Source: J054 sp963850255 (lineage in GTDB: Bacteria; Pseudomonadota; Gammaproteobacteria; Steroidobacterales; GCA-2729495). Taken from it: a stretch of DNA of 64,000 nt. The stretch is from positions 1 through 64,000 of the forward strand of contig CAWKLL010000036.1 in NCBI GenBank assembly GCA_963850255.1, in the 5' to 3' direction. This document shows positions 54,500 through 63,418 of the stretch, one piece after another (within the stretch, counting starts at the first letter, position 1; each line of letters opens with the position of its first letter). The notes beneath the pieces were generated by a model, which saw only the letters and a list, made by a program, of their open reading frames with translations, made no database searches and was not told where the DNA came from. A program made the translations under genes and the position numbers.

Positions 54500-55915
54500 A
54501 TGCAAATTGAAGCAAGTTACCGCTGCGCGCTATTGGCACTGACCCACATAGCTGCAGCCTTACTGTTAGCCGGCTGGCTTGCGAGCCCCGCCAGCGCCGA
54601 AGAAGTCTATCGGCTGCCGACGCCCAACGCCGAATCCGGCTCCCCAGGACTCGGCTCAGGCTTGCGCATATTCACGGAACCCTATGTCGGCAGCGATTTT
54701 CGCGCCGACCTGGTACCGCTGTTCCTGTTTGAGGGCAAGTATCTGTTCGCGCGTGGCACCGAAGGCGGCGTTCATATCGTTAACAAAGACGCCTTCAGTA
54801 TCGATGCCCTGGTGCGCTATCGCTTTAACAAGCTCGATCCCAAAGACATTGACGACCCGCTGATAGAAGGTTTGCGTAAACGGCGGCAGACGCTAGATGG
54901 CGGTCTGGCCATTGAGTCCCGTAACGACTGGGGCGATGTACGCCTGGAATGGCTGACGGATCTGCAGGGACGGCACAAAGGCCAGGAAGCACGCGCCACC
55001 TATGCCTATCGCATGACCCGGGGCAACTGGGCGTTGCGTCCCTGGGTAACACTCAGCTGGCAGGACTCCAAACTGACCGACTACTACTACGGCGTCAGCG
55101 ACGAGGAAGCCACATTCGAACGCGCGGCATACAGTCCCGGCAGTGCGTTTAACCTTGCACTCGGTATTAACAGTTCCCTGCAAATCACTGACCACTTTTT
55201 TGTCTATGGCAACGTCGGTTTCAGTGCCCTGGACCAGGGCATCGAAGACAGCCCGATTGTGGATTCAGGTCTGGGCGCCTCGGCCTTCGTTGGTGCTGGC
55301 TATTTGTTCGCGCCGCTGCGCCGCTCCAGCCGGGTCGCTGATGACCGCCAGGGCGAATGGTCCTGGCGCGTCAATGCCGGCTATGCCGCCGAGCAGAATG
55401 TATTTCCGTACATCATGGCCGGACTCGTGCAAGGCAGTGAGGATGCCGACGTCGGCATTGCCGGATTCACCGTCGGCAAACTGGTTATGGCCGGCCCGCG
55501 CGTGGACTTCTACGCCAAACTCTCACTGAATCGTCACTTCGAGGATAATTTACAGGATGATTTCTGGAGCACGGCCGCCTACATGATGGGTATCGGCAAA
55601 GGCTACCTGCCGTGGTCAGATAAGCTGGCTTTCCGCTGGGGCTTTGGTTTCGGAGCGTCCTACGCAGCAGAAGTTCCGATCATCGAGCAGATCAAGCAGG
55701 AAAATACCGACGAGGAAACCAGCCGGCTACTTGCCTACATGGAGTTCACCTTTGATGTGCCGATAGATGGCCTGATCAAGTCCAAGCTAACGCGTAACTG
55801 TTTCGCCGGGATGACCGTGGTGCACAGATCAGGCATTTTTTCCTACTCCGACATGCTCGGCAATGTTGCCGGCGGCTCCGATTACATTACTTTCCACCTG
55901 GAGTGCCTGCGATGA
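54500..55915 (+). CDS. MipA/OmpV family outer-membrane protein
   Basis: A 471-residue exported barrel: signal peptide (LALTHIAAALLLAGWLASPASAE), then family segments YVGSDFRADLVPLFLFEGKY, GLAIESRNDWGDVRLEWLTD, RATYAYRMTRGNWALRPWVT and YYGVSDEEATFERAAYSPGS, which is the characteristic MipA YYGV motif. It is longer than typical MipA (about 250-280 residues) owing to an extra C-terminal barrel-like half (VADDRQGEWSWRVNAGYAAE onward). I use ATG 54500, as the frame to 54377 adds a non-signal extension. Its stop overlaps the start of the SYLF gene. Confidence 0.85.
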   Translation: MQIEASYRCALLALTHIAAALLLAGWLASPASAEEVYRLPTPNAESGSPGLGSGLRIFTEPYVGSDFRADLVPLFLFEGKYLFARGTEGGVHIVNKDAFSIDALVRYRFNKLDPKDIDDPLIEGLRKRRQTLDGGLAIESRNDWGDVRLEWLTDLQGRHKGQEARATYAYRMTRGNWALRPWVTLSWQDSKLTDYYYGVSDEEATFERAAYSPGSAFNLALGINSSLQITDHFFVYGNVGFSALDQGIEDSPIVDSGLGASAFVGAGYLFAPLRRSSRVADDRQGEWSWRVNAGYAAEQNVFPYIMAGLVQGSEDADVGIAGFTVGKLVMAGPRVDFYAKLSLNRHFEDNLQDDFWSTAAYMMGIGKGYLPWSDKLAFRWGFGFGASYAAEVPIIEQIKQENTDEETSRLLAYMEFTFDVPIDGLIKSKLTRNCFAGMTVVHRSGIFSYSDMLGNVAGGSDYITFHLECLR

Positions 55916-56463
55916 ATCGCCTGCGGACAAGCGCCTGGCTATTGATCTTGCTAACCAGCCTGCCGGCAGCTGCGCAGGACTGGCAACCCAGTGCTGGAGA
56001 CGACTTCCAGAACGACTGCGCAGCTGCGCTGCAAAAGTTTAGAGACAAAGACAAACTACAGCGATTTTTCGATGAAGCGCATGCGCTGGTGATCTTTCCC
56101 AGTGTGAAACGTGTCGGGCTGGGGTTCGGCACTGCCTGGGGCAAGGGCCTGGTGATTCGCGGGAATGAAATGATCGGCCGTGCCGGGCAACGTCAATTGA
56201 GCCTGGGCCCGCAGTTGGGCGGCCAGGTGCATAGCCAGATTATTTTCTTCCGTGACCAGGCTGCGCTGGAAACTTTCCAGCAAGGTAGACGGGAATTCCT
56301 CGGCCGGGCCAGCGCCACCGGCGTGGTCTGGGGTGGTGCGGTCGAGCCGGTGAATCTGCCCGAAGTCGCTATTTTCAGCGACACCGGCGGCGGACTGATG
56401 TTCGAGCTGGCTGCAGCGGGCGTGCGCTATAGCTATGAACCGCTGCAGGCTGCCGAACAGTAG
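55912..56463 (+). CDS. Exported SYLF (Ysc84-like) domain protein
   Basis: A 183-residue protein with signal peptide (AWLLILLTSLPAAAQ) and a SYLF domain: LQRFFDEAHALVIFPSVKRV, GLGFGTAWGKGLVIRGNEM, LGGQVHSQIIFFRDQAALET and FSDTGGGLMFELAAAGVRY. SYLF domains bind phosphoinositides in eukaryotes; bacterial ones sit in the envelope with unknown ligand. The start ATG overlaps the MipA stop (ATGA), so both are made together. It converges with the octaheme gene. Confidence 0.85.
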   Translation: MNRLRTSAWLLILLTSLPAAAQDWQPSAGDDFQNDCAAALQKFRDKDKLQRFFDEAHALVIFPSVKRVGLGFGTAWGKGLVIRGNEMIGRAGQRQLSLGPQLGGQVHSQIIFFRDQAALETFQQGRREFLGRASATGVVWGGAVEPVNLPEVAIFSDTGGGLMFELAAAGVRYSYEPLQAAEQ

Positions 56464-56475
56464 CGAATCAGGCGG

Positions 56476-58737
56476 TCAACGACCCGGTAGCCGCGCGGCC
56501 ATGTCACGGGCCCGCTCCAGCTGGCCATCGCGCTGGTAGAGATTGGCCAGTCCGGCCACCAAAGCGGGGTCATCGCCGAAGCGTTGCAACGCGGACTCGA
56601 GATAGTTGCGCGCTGCAGCGCCCTGCCCCTGGGAGTCCAATACCAGCGCATAGGCCAGCGCATAGCGCGGACTGGCGTCAGCGGCACCGGCGGCGGCGGC
56701 CAATTCGCTTACCGCATCCTGCATTCGGCCCTGACGCACCAGCGACAGGCCCAGGGAATGCCGCAGCGCCGAGTTCTCACCGGACGTTTCGAGACCATCG
56801 CGCAGCATGGCTTCGGCTTTCGTCTCTTCGCCCGACTCACGATAAAGATCTGCCAGGTTCACGTAGGCCGGCACGAACGATGCATTGACGCGCAATGCCG
56901 TGCGGTAAGCCTGCTCGGCGAGATCGCGACGGCCGAGATGGCGTTGCAAATTGGCCACGTTGGTATGCGCCTCCGCACGTTCGGCGTTGAGCATTTGTGC
57001 GGCAATGTATTCAGCCACAGCTGCCGTAAACAGGCTCTGCGAGCCGGACGGCAGGATCTCCGCGCCGAGTGGCGCGAGACTCATGACGGCAGCCATGCGC
57101 ACCGCTTTGACTGGATCTTCAAGCAGCGCCGGCGCGAAACGGGCGCGGGCTTCCGGTATCGCAGTCTGCAGCGCGCGGGCGGCGCCCAGACGAATCAGGG
57201 GATTCTTGCTCTTTAATTGCTCGCCCACCACAGCAACGCCCAGCGAATCGCCCTGCAGACTCAGCCTGCCCATGGACGAAGCGCGAATAATTGGCGGGTT
57301 GAGCGCTTCCGAAGCGAGACCCAACAACAGATTGCGCGACTCAGCCGGTAGGCGATAGGCGCCGGCCAGCAGCCGCGACCAGTGCACCGGTTCCGCCGGA
57401 GGTGTCAGGCCGTATTGATCGAGCACGCCGGCCGCCCAGGCGGTGCCCTGGTCTTCATGGCAGTTCAGACAGGCAACGGGTACGTCAAACTCAGCCGCCA
57501 GGTGCGGGCGCGGCACGCGGAAACTATGGTCGTTGCGCACATCCACCTGCATGAAGGTGCTCGGCGGCATGTGGCAGTCGATGCAGTTAGCGCCGATGGA
57601 GCCGGGCTCGTGCAGTGTGTGCTCACTGCGCGTATAGACCCCGGCGTCATGGCACTGACCGCAAACCTGTTCACCCGGTGCACGCAGTTGCAATGAGTGC
57701 GGCTCGTGGCAGTCTGAACAGGTCACACCCTGTGCGTACATTTTGCTCTGCAGAAAAGAGCCATACACATAAACTTCGTCCTGCACCTGGCCGTCGGGAT
57801 GGTAAAGCGGCGGATCGATAAAGGCCGGCAGATAAGCGTCCAGAAATTCGCCACCCGGCGGCGCCTGGTCGTCGATCACCGCACGGCGCGAATGGCATGG
57901 CGCGCAGGTAGTAATTTCGCGACTGCTTTGGCGAGTTTCGCTGCGCCGGCTATTACCCGTCTCAGGGTTCATGATCCAGCTGACGTCGCGGCGCTCGTCG
58001 AGCACATTCAACAGGCCCTTGTCCGCGGCATCGTCCGGATTGCTGGCCCAGGCCAGGTGGCCGCTGGCCGGGCCGTGGCAGGCCTCGCAGGCGACATTCA
58101 GCTCGGCAAAACTCGTGTCGAAGCGATCGGCCTCAACATCGTAATCAGACACCAGTGCGGTCGAGTGACAATCGGCACACATGGTTTCCCAGTTCTGACT
58201 CGGCTGCGTCCAGTGCAACAGGTCCTGGTAATCAATGGGCTCATCGCCATACAGATGGAACCAGCGCTGACCGCCAGCCGACGCCTCGCGCGTGTCCCAG
58301 GCCAGAGACAGAGCCTGCAGTTTGCCGTCGGGCAGCTCGAGCAGATATTGCTGCAGCGGATAGACACCGAAGGTATAGCGAACGGGAAACTCGGCCAGCT
58401 CGCCGTCACCGCCCTCGGTGGTTACAAAATATTCACCGTCGCGGGTTTCAAAGCGGCTGCTCACGCCCTGGCGATCGAACTGCGAACCGGCAAAGTCGCC
58501 GAGCACCGTTCCGGCATTGGCTTGTTGCATGGCCTGGTCGTGATGAGAGCCCCGCCAGGCCGAGACGGCCTCGGCATGACAGTCGACGCAGGCTGCCGCA
58601 CCCACATATTCGGGCTCGGCAACGGGCGCTGACTCTATATTTTCATTGGCCTGCGTAGCTTGTTGCGATGCTTGGTCGCAAGCCAGCAGACTCAAGGCGG
58701 CGATTAGTATGTATAAACTGCGGACAGCTCTGCTCAA
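56476..58737 (-). CDS. Octaheme c-type cytochrome lipoprotein with HEAT-like and TPR regions
   Basis: A 753-residue lipoprotein (lipobox LSLLAC) with eight CXXCH motifs in the first 430 residues: CVDCH, CADCH, CEACH, CAPCH, CSDCH, CGQCH, CIDCH, CLNCH. The middle is HEAT-like (GEQLKSKNPLIRLGAARALQ, PVKAVRMAAVMSLAPLGAEI) and the last 180 residues are tetratricopeptide repeats (AEAHTNVANLQRHLGRRDLA, VPAYVNLADLYRESGEETKA, NYLESALQRFGDDPALVAGL). It should move electrons in the periplasm or at the outer membrane while the TPRs hold partners. The start is TTG 58737, eight bases after AAAGGGA. The reaction is unknown. Confidence 0.88.
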   Translation of the reverse strand: MSRAVRSLYILIAALSLLACDQASQQATQANENIESAPVAEPEYVGAAACVDCHAEAVSAWRGSHHDQAMQQANAGTVLGDFAGSQFDRQGVSSRFETRDGEYFVTTEGGDGELAEFPVRYTFGVYPLQQYLLELPDGKLQALSLAWDTREASAGGQRWFHLYGDEPIDYQDLLHWTQPSQNWETMCADCHSTALVSDYDVEADRFDTSFAELNVACEACHGPASGHLAWASNPDDAADKGLLNVLDERRDVSWIMNPETGNSRRSETRQSSREITTCAPCHSRRAVIDDQAPPGGEFLDAYLPAFIDPPLYHPDGQVQDEVYVYGSFLQSKMYAQGVTCSDCHEPHSLQLRAPGEQVCGQCHDAGVYTRSEHTLHEPGSIGANCIDCHMPPSTFMQVDVRNDHSFRVPRPHLAAEFDVPVACLNCHEDQGTAWAAGVLDQYGLTPPAEPVHWSRLLAGAYRLPAESRNLLLGLASEALNPPIIRASSMGRLSLQGDSLGVAVVGEQLKSKNPLIRLGAARALQTAIPEARARFAPALLEDPVKAVRMAAVMSLAPLGAEILPSGSQSLFTAAVAEYIAAQMLNAERAEAHTNVANLQRHLGRRDLAEQAYRTALRVNASFVPAYVNLADLYRESGEETKAEAMLRDGLETSGENSALRHSLGLSLVRQGRMQDAVSELAAAAGAADASPRYALAYALVLDSQGQGAAARNYLESALQRFGDDPALVAGLANLYQRDGQLERARDMAARLPGR

Positions 58738-58815
58738 TGCGATATTCCCTTTGGCGCCAGACCTGAAATCCGCCTGCCTTGCAATAAACTTTTGGACTGG
58801 TCTCGACGCATAGTC

Positions 58816-59484
58816 TCAGCTTTCCCTGGCAGAATCGACGGGTTTGCCCGCTTCACGCTTGCGCAGCAAGGCGGCGATGGGAATATAGAGCAGCCAGGAC
58901 AATTCCCAGTACCAGGGCCCAAGGAATGCAAAAGGGATGGTTAGCAAAGCGGTCAGCGGCTCGGGTAAAACAACCCTACGCAGCTGGCGGGCTTCCGAAT
59001 CAGAAATGGCTGGCGAGAGCAGGCGCCGGTCGCGCATCGCATAGCTCCAGCCGGCCACACCCCCGAAGCCAAGACCGGCCAGCGTGAGGCTCTGCAAAAC
59101 CTGGGAACCCGGCAGCCCCGGAACAATTTCACCCAGGCGTATGGCATAGGCATACAGCATGAGAAACACGATCTGGCTGATGATAAAAGCCGCATGGCGC
59201 GTATTAGTCCTGACCAGATTGCCCATCAGGGCATTGCTTTGCCCCCAGTAGACGATGATCAGCACAACACCAATCAGTGCGGACAGAAACTCGTCCGCAT
59301 TTTCCACCAGGAATCGCCCCAGGAAACCGAAACTCCAGTCAGCCGAGGCTTCCGGCAAAGGCAGCGGCGAGACGATTTGCCACAGCATCAGTGCGAACAT
59401 GACATCGACCAGTGTCTGCAGGCGATCAAGCTGGCGGCGCTCGCGCTCCAATGCCGCAGCATTCGTATCAACTTGGCTATTCAT
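58816..59484 (-). CDS. TMEM175-like (DUF1211) membrane protein
   Basis: A 222-residue protein with about six helices. The first helix region RLQTLVDVMFALMLWQIVSP corresponds to the family's RxxxFSDGVFAI filter motif, but Phe-Ser-Asp-Gly is replaced by Leu-Val-Asp-Val, so the ion-conducting role of TMEM175 potassium channels is uncertain here. Later helices (FLSALIGVVLIIVYWGQSNA, FIISQIVFLMLYAYAI) fit the family. It follows a hairpin terminator and lies upstream of the octaheme gene on the same strand with 78 bases between. Confidence 0.65.
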   Translation of the reverse strand: MNSQVDTNAAALERERRQLDRLQTLVDVMFALMLWQIVSPLPLPEASADWSFGFLGRFLVENADEFLSALIGVVLIIVYWGQSNALMGNLVRTNTRHAAFIISQIVFLMLYAYAIRLGEIVPGLPGSQVLQSLTLAGLGFGGVAGWSYAMRDRRLLSPAISDSEARQLRRVVLPEPLTALLTIPFAFLGPWYWELSWLLYIPIAALLRKREAGKPVDSARES

Positions 59485-59573
59485 CGCCGCACCACAACTA
59501 GCTATTCAAATTGGCATGCTAACGCACACCGTTGTTACGTGAAACGTTTACAAAACAGCATGTTCCGCTGGCC

Positions 59574-59607
59574 ATAAAAAAAGGGCGCCGCGGTCGCGGC
59601 GCCCTTT
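59574..59607 (-). terminator. Rho-independent terminator after the DUF4136 gene
   Basis: A long GC-rich stem (aaagggcgccgcg pairing with cgcggcgcccttt) closes a tiny loop and is followed on the minus strand by seven T. It lies 23 bases past the stop of the DUF4136 lipoprotein gene. Confidence 0.9.
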
Positions 59608-59629
59608 AGGACAGCACAAATCGTGATGG

Positions 59630-60241
59630 CTATTTTTGCGGTGCGGGCTGAATCTCGTTGGAGCCGGCGATATAGGGGTAGACGGCGAATACTTCCGTGG
59701 CGACCGCATTTACCGTTGCCTCCAGGTTTTCCATCACCTTTTTGGTAATTTTACCGACCACGGCGCCTTCCCATACCAACTGGTCTTTACGTGCGTCGAT
59801 CAGGTCAATATTCACCGTACCCTCGGTATATTGATCAATGCGCGTCTCAGTGCCGCCACCGTAGCCGCCCCAGGGGTCATAGTAGCCACCGCGGTAGCCG
59901 TAATACCCGCCGGAGGTCGGCACGCTACGCGAGCGAATCTTTTCCTCGGTGTTCACGTAAAAATTTACGCTCAGATCCGGGCTATCGGAGTACTCATAGC
60001 CACGCGCCTCCAGTTCTTTGGAAACGGCACGACGAAAATAGGTGCTGACCAGCGACTGGCTACCGCTATCGCGGTCCGTTCCCAGCCGCGACTCAAAACC
60101 ATAAGTGTTGTAGCGGGAAAAATCCGCGCTGGGATCCTGGTTAACATAGATGTCCGGGACTGAACTACAGGCGGCCAGTGTAAACAGGCTCCCGACAACG
60201 GCGACAGTTTTCACGATTGTTACGAGGCTGGGCATTTGCAT
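59630..60241 (-). CDS. DUF4136 lipoprotein
   Basis: A 203-residue lipoprotein: signal peptide with lipobox LFTLAAC, then the family strands PSADFSRYNTYGFESRLGTD, ARGYEYSDSPDLSVNFYVNT, a Tyr/Gly-rich loop (GGYYGYRGGYYDPWGGYGGG), and GTVNIDLIDARKDQLVWEGA with VMENLEATVNAVATEVFAVYP. ATG 60241 was chosen because GGAG stands upstream; the frame is open to 60319. The function of these outer-membrane or periplasmic lipoproteins is unknown. Confidence 0.88.
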   Translation of the reverse strand: MQMPSLVTIVKTVAVVGSLFTLAACSSVPDIYVNQDPSADFSRYNTYGFESRLGTDRDSGSQSLVSTYFRRAVSKELEARGYEYSDSPDLSVNFYVNTEEKIRSRSVPTSGGYYGYRGGYYDPWGGYGGGTETRIDQYTEGTVNIDLIDARKDQLVWEGAVVGKITKKVMENLEATVNAVATEVFAVYPYIAGSNEIQPAPQK

Positions 60242-60333
60242 CCAGGGTTCTCCAGATTGGTGGCGTGCAAGGCCCAAGGATAGTCTGGCGCTGTGACAAT
60301 TTCTATGCCGGCAAGGCACTCACCGGCTCGGGC

Positions 60334-61146
60334 TCAGAAGGGCCGTCCTGCAAATAGCCGCCAGGCCGCAACATTGTCGCCATAGCGGACAGCCAGACCA
60401 ATGCGACCGATCTCGAATCCCAGGATGCCAAGGGGTTTCCGCAACTCCAGGGACACCCCGGCCTCGACACTGGTAGATAGCGTGGCAGCCTCGCGAGTAG
60501 GCCGGATAAAGTCGACGGGCGAAAAATACCAGTAATAGGCGGCGAACAGGCGCGGAACAAATGGCTGGCCGAATAATTCGCGTTGCCGGCCGAAGCGCCG
60601 ATCCAGGGCCATTTGCAGAGCGGCAAACTGATCGCTGTCGTCCGTATCGAAGGCATCATAGCGCGCATAGAACAGCTTGCTCAGCCATTGCAGGTCGCGA
60701 TCCGCAGGATCGAAGCTGCGAATGGCCGTGGCCCCGGTGGAAAAAATGAAAACGTCGTTGGAGTAGTCGATATTTCGCGACCAGCCAACATCGACATAGG
60801 GGATTAGCGTCCAGTACTCGTTTGGCTGAAATGGATACTCGATGCCCGGATGGATAGAAACCGTGCCGGCGCTATCGGGCAGCACACCCTCGAGCAGATC
60901 ATCGAACTGGAAGTTGAAAAAACCCAGGGACACGGGAAAGCGCAACTTCAGATTCTTGGCCGGCCCTTCTTTGAAAGTATAGGAAAATGGCAGATTGATC
61001 ACCGTCGCGTCCTGCCCGGAAGCCCGGTACAGGCCTGAGCCCAGATAAACAGCGAAGGCATGATGCGCAGGATCGCCACGAAACTCGGTCAAGCGCTCAG
61101 CAGCCGGCGAAACTGCCGAATGGAACAAACCCAGGGACAACACCAA
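60334..61146 (-). CDS. Exported beta-barrel-like protein of unknown function
   Basis: About 270 residues of barrel-like alternating sequence (FAVYLGSGLYRASGQDATVI, LRFPVSLGFFNFQFDDLLEG, YWTLIPYVDVGWSRNIDYSN, GRIGLAVRYGDNVAAWRLF) ending in AGRPF. The start is uncertain: the first usable codon in frame is TTG 61146, giving a short signal (VLSLGLFHSAVSPAAE). Upstream in-frame sequence to an ATG at 61196 would give a better signal peptide (STAGFYRCCKLVLSLGLFHS) but needs a one-base change near 61188. I do not recognise the family. Divergent to the DUF481 gene. Confidence 0.6.
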   Translation of the reverse strand: MVLSLGLFHSAVSPAAERLTEFRGDPAHHAFAVYLGSGLYRASGQDATVINLPFSYTFKEGPAKNLKLRFPVSLGFFNFQFDDLLEGVLPDSAGTVSIHPGIEYPFQPNEYWTLIPYVDVGWSRNIDYSNDVFIFSTGATAIRSFDPADRDLQWLSKLFYARYDAFDTDDSDQFAALQMALDRRFGRQRELFGQPFVPRLFAAYYWYFSPVDFIRPTREAATLSTSVEAGVSLELRKPLGILGFEIGRIGLAVRYGDNVAAWRLFAGRPF

Positions 61147-61240
61147 CTTGCAGCAGCGATAGAATCCGGCAGTAGACTTATGCCTTATATCAACATTGCG
61201 CCGCTGCCCCTGCCCTTGCCCTTGCCCAGGAAAACCCGAA

Positions 61241-62286
61241 ATGAAGCTTGCCCATAATCGGTGGACTCTCCTAAAAATATTACTCTGCCTGGCGCTGTGC
61301 TGGCCTGCGCAAGCCGTGGCCGAAAAACAGACCTGGTTTTCCTGAAGAACGGTGATCGGGTGACCGGTGAAATCAAACTCATGGAGCGCGGCCTGATTGA
61401 GTTCAGCACGGATAACATGGACACCCTGTACATTGAATGGGACAAGATTGAGCGCATTGTGAGCAAGCAGTTTTTGCAGGTCGAGTTGGCTTCAGGCGCT
61501 CGCTTCCTCGGCACATTGCCCGAAGCAGACTCGGGCCTGGCGGTGCTGCCTCCGGCCGGCACCGAGGCCCAGGCGCTTCAGCTGCGCCAGGTGGTGCGCA
61601 TCTATCCGGTAATGATCGACAAATCATTCTGGCAGCGGATCAAGGGTTCAATAAGCTTCGGCTACAATTTCACCAAGAGTACCGATATTTCGAATACTTC
61701 GCTGGCTTCAGACGCACGCTACCGCGGCGAAAAATTCCTTACCACGGTAAACTTTAATATCAATAGCTCAACGCAGAAAGCCGGTGACAATCGACTGCGC
61801 GGCGAACTGTCCACCTCTTACCGGCGTTTGTTACGAGACCGCTGGTTCTGGTCGGCATCCGGCTCACTGGAACGCAATGATGAATTGGGCTTACGCCTTA
61901 GAACACTGGGCGGCGGTGGCATGGGCCGCTTTCTGATCCAGGACGATCGCCGTAGCTGGTCGCTTTCTACCGGCATTGCCGGCTCGCTGGAAAACCGCGG
62001 ACTGGATGAGCCCGACAAGACCGGACTGGAAGCATATCTGAGCACAGACTTTTTCTTATTCAGATTCAACGACCCAAAAATTGACCTCAGCACCGTATGG
62101 ACCGTCTACCCGTCGTTAACGGAGTCGGGCCGCCTGCGCTCAAATTTCGACATACGCCTGCGCCAGGAACTGGTCAAAGACTTCACCTGGGATATTTCCC
62201 TGTATCACGTCTATGACAATCAACCCACGCAAGGTGCCGAGAAGGATGACTATGGCATAGTGACCTCACTCGGCTACTCATTTTAG
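61241..62286 (+). CDS. Exported DUF481 family protein (frameshifted)
   Basis: ATG 61241 opens a signal peptide (WTLLKILLCLALCWPAQAVA) that runs into a stop. The other frame takes over near 61327, in a run of five A, with KTDLVFLKNGDRVTGEIKLM. An SH3-like N-terminal part (NMDTLYIEWDKIERIVSKQF) is followed by the DUF481 barrel: GSISFGYNFTKSTDISNTS, LSTSYRRLLRDRWFWSASGS, GMGRFLIQDDRRSWSLSTGI, and the C-terminal GIVTSLGYSF. Such proteins sit in the outer membrane; their role is unknown. The break in a homopolymer points to sequencing error. Confidence 0.83.
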
Positions 62287-62290
62287 AAAC

Positions 62291-63400
62291 ATGCCATGGA
62301 AGACACTGTTTATGCGCTCTAGGTACTTGCCGATACTGATGCTTCTGGCTGCGGGCTACGGCTGGACGGGCAGCGATGGCAGCACGGAACCGGCTGCAGT
62401 CCAGGCTGCGGATACTGCGGCCCTGGCCCCTGCACAACCGCCGTCGTCGTCAGCAGCTCCGGCGTTCGGCGTAACCACAAAAGACAGTGCAGATAGCCCT
62501 GACGGCGCAGCGACGGATGGCGATGCGCAATCCTCCCTGGCCGCCGATGGACCGCTGGACTACCAGCGAGTCGGTTGGGAACACATTAATCTTCGGGTCA
62601 GCAAATTTTTCATCAGCATCAACAGCTCGGCCTACCTGAGAAAATTGCCGGCCGAAAAAGCCATCGAGTTGATGCTCAGCACCGAACGTGGCCAGGTGTT
62701 GATGCCCGTGCGCGACGTTGTCAGGCTGGATACCGACACGCGTTTTCTCGGCCGTCAGTCGCTAATCAATTTATTAATGGACCCCGTCAGCGGCGCTGCC
62801 TTTCAGTACGAAGTGCATGACCAGGGCGGGCGTTTTCGACACCGCTTCTTCCGCTTCGCCGAGGACGGAACACTGGTTAAGACCTGGCGCCCTGACGAGG
62901 ACAACTTCGATGAAGAAAAACAACGACCCTGGCGGGAATGGAGCCGCATCGAAGAGTTTTACAACCGCCTCCCTGAACCTGCCGTAGGCCTGGTGATCAC
63001 AGACCCCCTGGCGCTGCTCTATGTCGCATCATCCCTGCAACTGGCACCCGGCGATGAGCCCCTGGAACTGTTCGCGCTGACCGGCGACGGCATCACCCGC
63101 ATCCGGCTCGAACCCGAAGCCTTGCTAGAACTGACGGTCGACTTCGAAGTGAAAGGGCGCGGTCGTTGCAAAGGTAATACACGCGTTCTGCAACTGGATC
63201 TGTCCGCCGCGCCGCTGGTTAGCGGCGACGAGTATGATTTTGACTTTCTTGGGCTGGAAGACGACATCCGTTTGTATATAGACACGAAAACGCGCCTACC
63301 CGTGGAAGTGAGCGGCAAGGCGCGCATTGTTGGTAATGCACGCATCAAATTGCGCGAAGCGACGCTGCGAGCAGGCCTTGACTGCCCCGCCACGGCCTGA
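62291..63400 (+). CDS. Exported protein of unknown function (DUF3108-like region)
   Basis: A 369-residue protein with an N-terminal hydrophobic signal (RYLPILMLLAAGYGW), an Ala/Ser/Pro-rich low-complexity linker (about 25-85) and a beta-rich body (YQRVGWEHINLRVSKFFIS, RDVVRLDTDTRFLGRQSLIN, YIDTKTRLPVEVSGKARIVG). The body has the look of DUF3108-type envelope proteins, but I am not sure of the family. An alternative start is ATG 62312, which begins closer to the signal. It follows the DUF481 gene by four bases, so the two are probably co-transcribed. Confidence 0.65.
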   Translation: MPWKTLFMRSRYLPILMLLAAGYGWTGSDGSTEPAAVQAADTAALAPAQPPSSSAAPAFGVTTKDSADSPDGAATDGDAQSSLAADGPLDYQRVGWEHINLRVSKFFISINSSAYLRKLPAEKAIELMLSTERGQVLMPVRDVVRLDTDTRFLGRQSLINLLMDPVSGAAFQYEVHDQGGRFRHRFFRFAEDGTLVKTWRPDEDNFDEEKQRPWREWSRIEEFYNRLPEPAVGLVITDPLALLYVASSLQLAPGDEPLELFALTGDGITRIRLEPEALLELTVDFEVKGRGRCKGNTRVLQLDLSAAPLVSGDEYDFDFLGLEDDIRLYIDTKTRLPVEVSGKARIVGNARIKLREATLRAGLDCPATA

Positions 63401-63418
63401 GTTCGGTCAAACAACAAC

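Noticed and set aside
57799..58632. 277-codon plus-strand frame
   Set aside because: It is antisense to the octaheme cytochrome with eight heme motifs; no start signal or family resemblance.
61200..61232. Tandem short repeats of tgcccct/tgccctt before the DUF481 gene
   Set aside because: Only a few short imperfect units; too small to call a functional repeat.
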